This document shows, in pieces, positions 7,084 through 9,118 of a DNA stretch of 9,118 nucleotides. The position numbers were made by a program, and so were the translations under genes. The notes below the pieces were generated by a model that saw nothing but the letters and a program-made list of their open reading frames with translations, did no database searches and was not told the DNA's origin. The stretch's first letter is position 1; every line of letters begins with the position of its first letter. The DNA is from DASXMX01 sp036794395 (GTDB taxonomy: Bacteria > Planctomycetota > Phycisphaerae > Tepidisphaerales > Tepidisphaeraceae): contig DAIRGS010000279.1 of the NCBI GenBank assembly GCA_036794395.1, positions 1-9,118 on the forward strand. The letters are read 5' to 3'.

Positions 7084-8537
7084 AGCAGCGCCTTGATGTT
7101 CCCCAGCACTTCCGCGCTCTCGGCGTCCAATGCTGCGATCTCATCCAGAATTTGTTTCGGGCTACGGTGCGCGATTTCTTCGCCGCCGCTCGGGTTCTTC
7201 ACGGAGAGGTCAAAAGTGCTTTGGTCAATCACCTTGGCGTCAGCGCTCCAGCTCTTCGGCGAATCGGCGAAGGTCTTTTGCAAAGTGACGAATTCCGCCA
7301 GATCCCCATCATTCAGCGGGTTGGTCTTGCCGAGATTCCGGCCGGGATCGAGTTGGTAGAACCAAACCTTGCGCGTCTTGCTGCCTTTTTCGAAGAAGAG
7401 CACGACTGTTTTCACTCCCGCACCCTGGAACGTTCCGCCGGGACAATCGAGGACCGTGTGGAGGTTGCAGCTTTCCAGGAGCAACTTGCGCAGGCTCACG
7501 GACGCATTGTCGGTATTTGATAGGAATGTATTTTTGATGACGACGCCGCCGCGCCCGCCGGCTTTGAGGATTTTGATGAAGTGCTGAAGAAAGAGAAATG
7601 CGGTTTCGCCGGTGCGGATCGGGAAGTTCTGCTGGACTTCCTTTCGCTCCTTGCCGCCGAACGGCGGATTGGCCAATACAACGTCGTAGCGGTCTTTTTC
7701 CTGAATGTCGGCGAGGTTCTCGGTCAGCGTGTTGGTGTGAACGATGTTGGGCGTTTCGATGCCGTGGAGGATCATGTTCATGATCGCGATCACATATGCC
7801 AGACTCTTTTTTTCCTTGCCGTAGAATGTCCGCTCCTGAAGCGTTTTCTCCTGGCTTGTCGTCCTCTTAGGGTTTTGCTTGCGCAGATAATCGAATGCCT
7901 CGCACAGGAAGCCCGCCGAGCCCACCGCTCCATCGTAAATCTTTTCGCCAAGCTGCGGAGCCGTCACGCGCACGATTGCGCGGATGAGCGGACGGGGCGT
8001 GTAATACTCGCCGCCGTTGCGGCCGGCGTTGCCCATGTTCTTGATTTTCGCTTCGTAGAGGTGGGAGAGCTCATGCTTCTCGGTCTGCGAGCGGAAGCGG
8101 AGGCCGTCGATGATGTCGAGTATTTCCCGCAGGTTGTACCCGCTGGAAATCTTGTTTTTGATTTCGCCGAAAATCTGGCCGATTTTGTATTCGATGGTGT
8201 TGGGGCCTGAGGCCTTGGCGGTGAAGCCGTGCAGATACGGGAATAGTTTCTGGTTGACGAAGTCGCGGAGATCATCGCCGGTCTGAGCGGCGTTGTGATC
8301 GATTTCGCCAGTGGCCGTTTTGGGCGCGGCCCACGTGTCCCACCGATATGGCTTGTCGAGAATGTAGGCATAGCGCTTGCCATCGAGGCGGGCCTCGGCG
8401 GCTTTGTCTTCTTCGAGTCCGTCGAGGTATTTCAAAAACAGGAGCCAGGAAGTCTGCTCGGTGTAATCCAGTTCGGTGGTGCAGCCGGCTTCTTTCCACA
8501 ATACATCGTCGATGTTCTTAAATGCCTGCTCAAACAT
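7080..8537 (-). CDS. hsdM: type I DNA methyltransferase subunit (HsdM)
   Basis: HsdM is the N6-adenine methyltransferase subunit; two copies join HsdS to modify the host target and, with HsdR, form the restriction complex. The 485-residue protein starts with the helical N-terminal domain typical of this clade (MFEQAFKNIDDVLWKEAG). It then shows GGEYYTPRPLIR (175-186), the S-adenosylmethionine-binding motif I as DGAVGSAGFL (202-211), and catalytic motif IV NPPF (290-293). Motif I departs from the more usual DPAxGTGGFL, a variant I believe occurs in related HsdM proteins. The C-terminal segment contains GVKTVVLFFEKG (374-385). No strong Shine-Dalgarno lies directly before the ATG at 8537, but homology fixes this start. 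It is the first gene of an M-S-AlbA_2 unit transcribed away from rplU. Confidence 0.96.
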   Translation of the reverse strand: MFEQAFKNIDDVLWKEAGCTTELDYTEQTSWLLFLKYLDGLEEDKAAEARLDGKRYAYILDKPYRWDTWAAPKTATGEIDHNAAQTGDDLRDFVNQKLFPYLHGFTAKASGPNTIEYKIGQIFGEIKNKISSGYNLREILDIIDGLRFRSQTEKHELSHLYEAKIKNMGNAGRNGGEYYTPRPLIRAIVRVTAPQLGEKIYDGAVGSAGFLCEAFDYLRKQNPKRTTSQEKTLQERTFYGKEKKSLAYVIAIMNMILHGIETPNIVHTNTLTENLADIQEKDRYDVVLANPPFGGKERKEVQQNFPIRTGETAFLFLQHFIKILKAGGRGGVVIKNTFLSNTDNASVSLRKLLLESCNLHTVLDCPGGTFQGAGVKTVVLFFEKGSKTRKVWFYQLDPGRNLGKTNPLNDGDLAEFVTLQKTFADSPKSWSADAKVIDQSTFDLSVKNPSGGEEIAHRSPKQILDEIAALDAESAEVLGNIKALL

Positions 8538-8801
8538 GGGTTTTGCGGGAAGCCGCCCTTACGGAGATCTGATTTGCCCCGACCGTCACGATCCCTCTTG
8601 TACCGGTCTGGCTGAGGTGATCCAAATAATTCACGATCTGCTCGTGCCACCGTTAAGTGAATTGTTGGTAGATTTTCAACCATCGAAGCAGCAAATAGCA
8701 GCTATGCGACAGGTGCAATGTGTCAGAAACGTTTCCATGAGCCTTTACGGCATCACTGAGGCCTAACGCAGCTTTTTGTAAGAGGTCTGGCGCTTGGAAT
8801 T
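8538..8801. other. hsdM upstream region without a convincing gene
   Basis: This spacer must carry the hsdM promoter, but I find no well-matched -35/-10 pair. Visible structures are an inverted pair AATTCAC/GTGAATT (8628-8634 and 8657-8663), an inner CACGA/TCGTG pair (8632-8636 and 8642-8646), and a perfect 10-bp palindrome GAAACGTTTC (8726-8735). A short minus-strand frame could start at a GTG in this region and end at a TGA that overlaps the first bases of hsdM. It would encode about 35 residues, has no recognisable similarity and only a poor ribosome-binding site, so I do not call it a gene. Confidence 0.5.
8628..8663. promoter_or_regulatory. inverted repeat upstream of hsdM (possible operator)
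   Basis: AATTCAC at 8628-8634 is mirrored by GTGAATT at 8657-8663 with 22 nt between. A second pair, CACGA (8632-8636) and TCGTG (8642-8646), shares the left arm. The structure lies 91-126 nt before the hsdM start, a plausible position for a regulator site or a leader hairpin. Short inverted repeats also arise by chance, so this is tentative. Confidence 0.35.
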
Positions 8802-8802
8802 C

Positions 8803-8982
8803 CCCCCTCACCCCAACCCGCTCGCGGGGGCGTGTCATTTCCCACAAGTGATCTGGGTTGCGAAAATCGCTCGAAAGAACCCCCTCCCTACCCTCCCCCG
8901 GCGTACCGATGGAGGGAGGAAACTACGGCATTTCAGGGGGGAACGCGTAGTGCGAAATGACAAGCCCTGGGGGGAGAGGGGG
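8803..8982. repeat. nested inverted-repeat element (long imperfect palindrome)
   Basis: Three roughly concentric arm pairs fold this stretch on itself. The outer pair, CCCCCTCACCCC (8803-8814) against 8971-8982, matches 11 of 12. The middle pair, TGTCATTTCCCACAA (8833-8847) against 8948-8962, matches 13 of 15. The inner pair is CCTCCCT (8883-8889) with AGGGAGG (8913-8919), perfect. The left half is C-rich and the right half G-rich on the same strand. The C/G-rich runs resemble intergenic palindromic elements dispersed in many environmental genomes; whether this one is repeated elsewhere cannot be seen here. It sits between two divergent promoters, not between convergent genes, so a bidirectional terminator is unlikely. 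Confidence 0.6.
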
Positions 8983-9030
8983 TAAAAGGGCGCGCCCGAC
9001 GCGCATGCACGATTGCCTCGCGGCGTCCCC

Positions 9031-9058
9031 TTGACATCACCCCCAAATGCGAGACAAT
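9031..9058 (+). promoter_or_regulatory. sigma70-type promoter for rplU
   Basis: A consensus -35 box TTGACA (9031-9036) is followed by 16 nt and GACAAT (9053-9058), which matches four of six -10 positions. The expected transcript start near 9065 leaves a leader of about 30 nt before the rplU ATG. That is too short for a structured autoregulatory L21 leader, at least from this promoter. Confidence 0.65.
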
Positions 9059-9076
9059 CCCTCCCCTTTTCCAGAT

Positions 9077-9095
9077 TTCGGAGCATTCGGAGCAT
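9077..9095 (+). promoter_or_regulatory. tandemly duplicated Shine-Dalgarno segment before rplU
   Basis: TTCGGAGCAT occurs at 9077-9086 and again at 9086-9095, a direct repeat with a 9-nt period. Each unit has a GGAG core. The nearer core (9089-9092) is 4 nt and the farther (9080-9083) 13 nt from the ATG, so only the nearer one is at a usable, rather short distance. Confidence 0.6.
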
Positions 9096-9096
9096 C

Positions 9097-9118
9097 ATGT
9101 ACGCAATTATTGAAGACG
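9097..9118 (+). CDS. rplU: ribosomal protein L21 (bL21), N-terminal start only
   Basis: Only seven complete codons are inside the window: MYAIIED, then one base. This is the characteristic start of bacterial L21, a 23S rRNA-binding protein of the large subunit, usually followed by rpmA (L27). A consensus-like promoter and a GGAG Shine-Dalgarno stand in the right places upstream, which supports a highly expressed housekeeping gene. The identification rests on seven residues plus context. The gene is divergent from hsdM and marks the boundary between core genome and the R-M locus. Confidence 0.75.

Noticed and set aside
8653..8847. Minus-strand frame of 64 codons upstream of hsdM
   Set aside because: It begins inside the inverted-repeat element, has no recognisable similarity and no clear ribosome-binding site, and ends well short of hsdM.
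8988..8997. Ten-bp palindrome GGGCGCGCCC before the rplU promoter
   Set aside because: Short GC-only palindromes are common in GC-rich spacers, and nothing ties it to a known site.
8835..9098. Minus-strand frame of 87 codons across the rplU promoter region
   Set aside because: It is antisense to the rplU promoter and start codon and crosses the palindromic element; its composition is that of the repeat, not of a protein.

Overview
The window holds a type I restriction-modification (R-M) locus on the minus strand. It sits directly upstream of, and divergent from, a plus-strand gene whose first seven codons read MYAIIED, the usual start of ribosomal protein L21 (rplU). The DNA is moderately GC-rich. 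The L21 start, the heptamer repeats and the dispersed-type palindromic spacer are compatible with a planctomycete-like or other environmental Gram-negative-type bacterium, but the lineage is a weak inference.

Layout, reading the minus strand in the direction of transcription (right to left): hsdM (8537-7080), overlapping hsdS (7083-5305) by ATGA; then, after 15 nt, an AlbA_2/Schlafen-like plus GHKL-ATPase gene (5289-3844). A 162-nt spacer follows, carrying a promoter overlapped by a perfect 19-bp palindrome. Next come two abutting gene fragments: the first 26 codons of a second hsdR (3681-3604) and the last 16 codons plus stop of a second hsdS (3604-3554). They are followed by rhuM (3540-2497) and hsdR (2500-170), which also overlap by ATGA. 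Left of hsdR is a hairpin and then a 7-bp tandem repeat array running off the window edge. Right of hsdM are about 560 nt with no convincing gene. This stretch has operator-like palindromes, a nested inverted-repeat element of about 180 bp, a sigma70-type promoter and a doubled Shine-Dalgarno segment in front of rplU.

How it works together: HsdM and HsdS should form the sequence-specific N6-adenine methyltransferase, and HsdR adds the ATP-driven translocase and nuclease. The AlbA_2/GHKL protein and the RhuM protein are accessory genes often seen inside such loci; their roles cannot be read from sequence. The most informative observation is the R'/S' scar. It shows that the present locus is a fusion of two related type I systems: M, S and probably the AlbA_2 gene from one, rhuM and R from the other. 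It left the rhuM-hsdR half with its own, apparently regulated, promoter.
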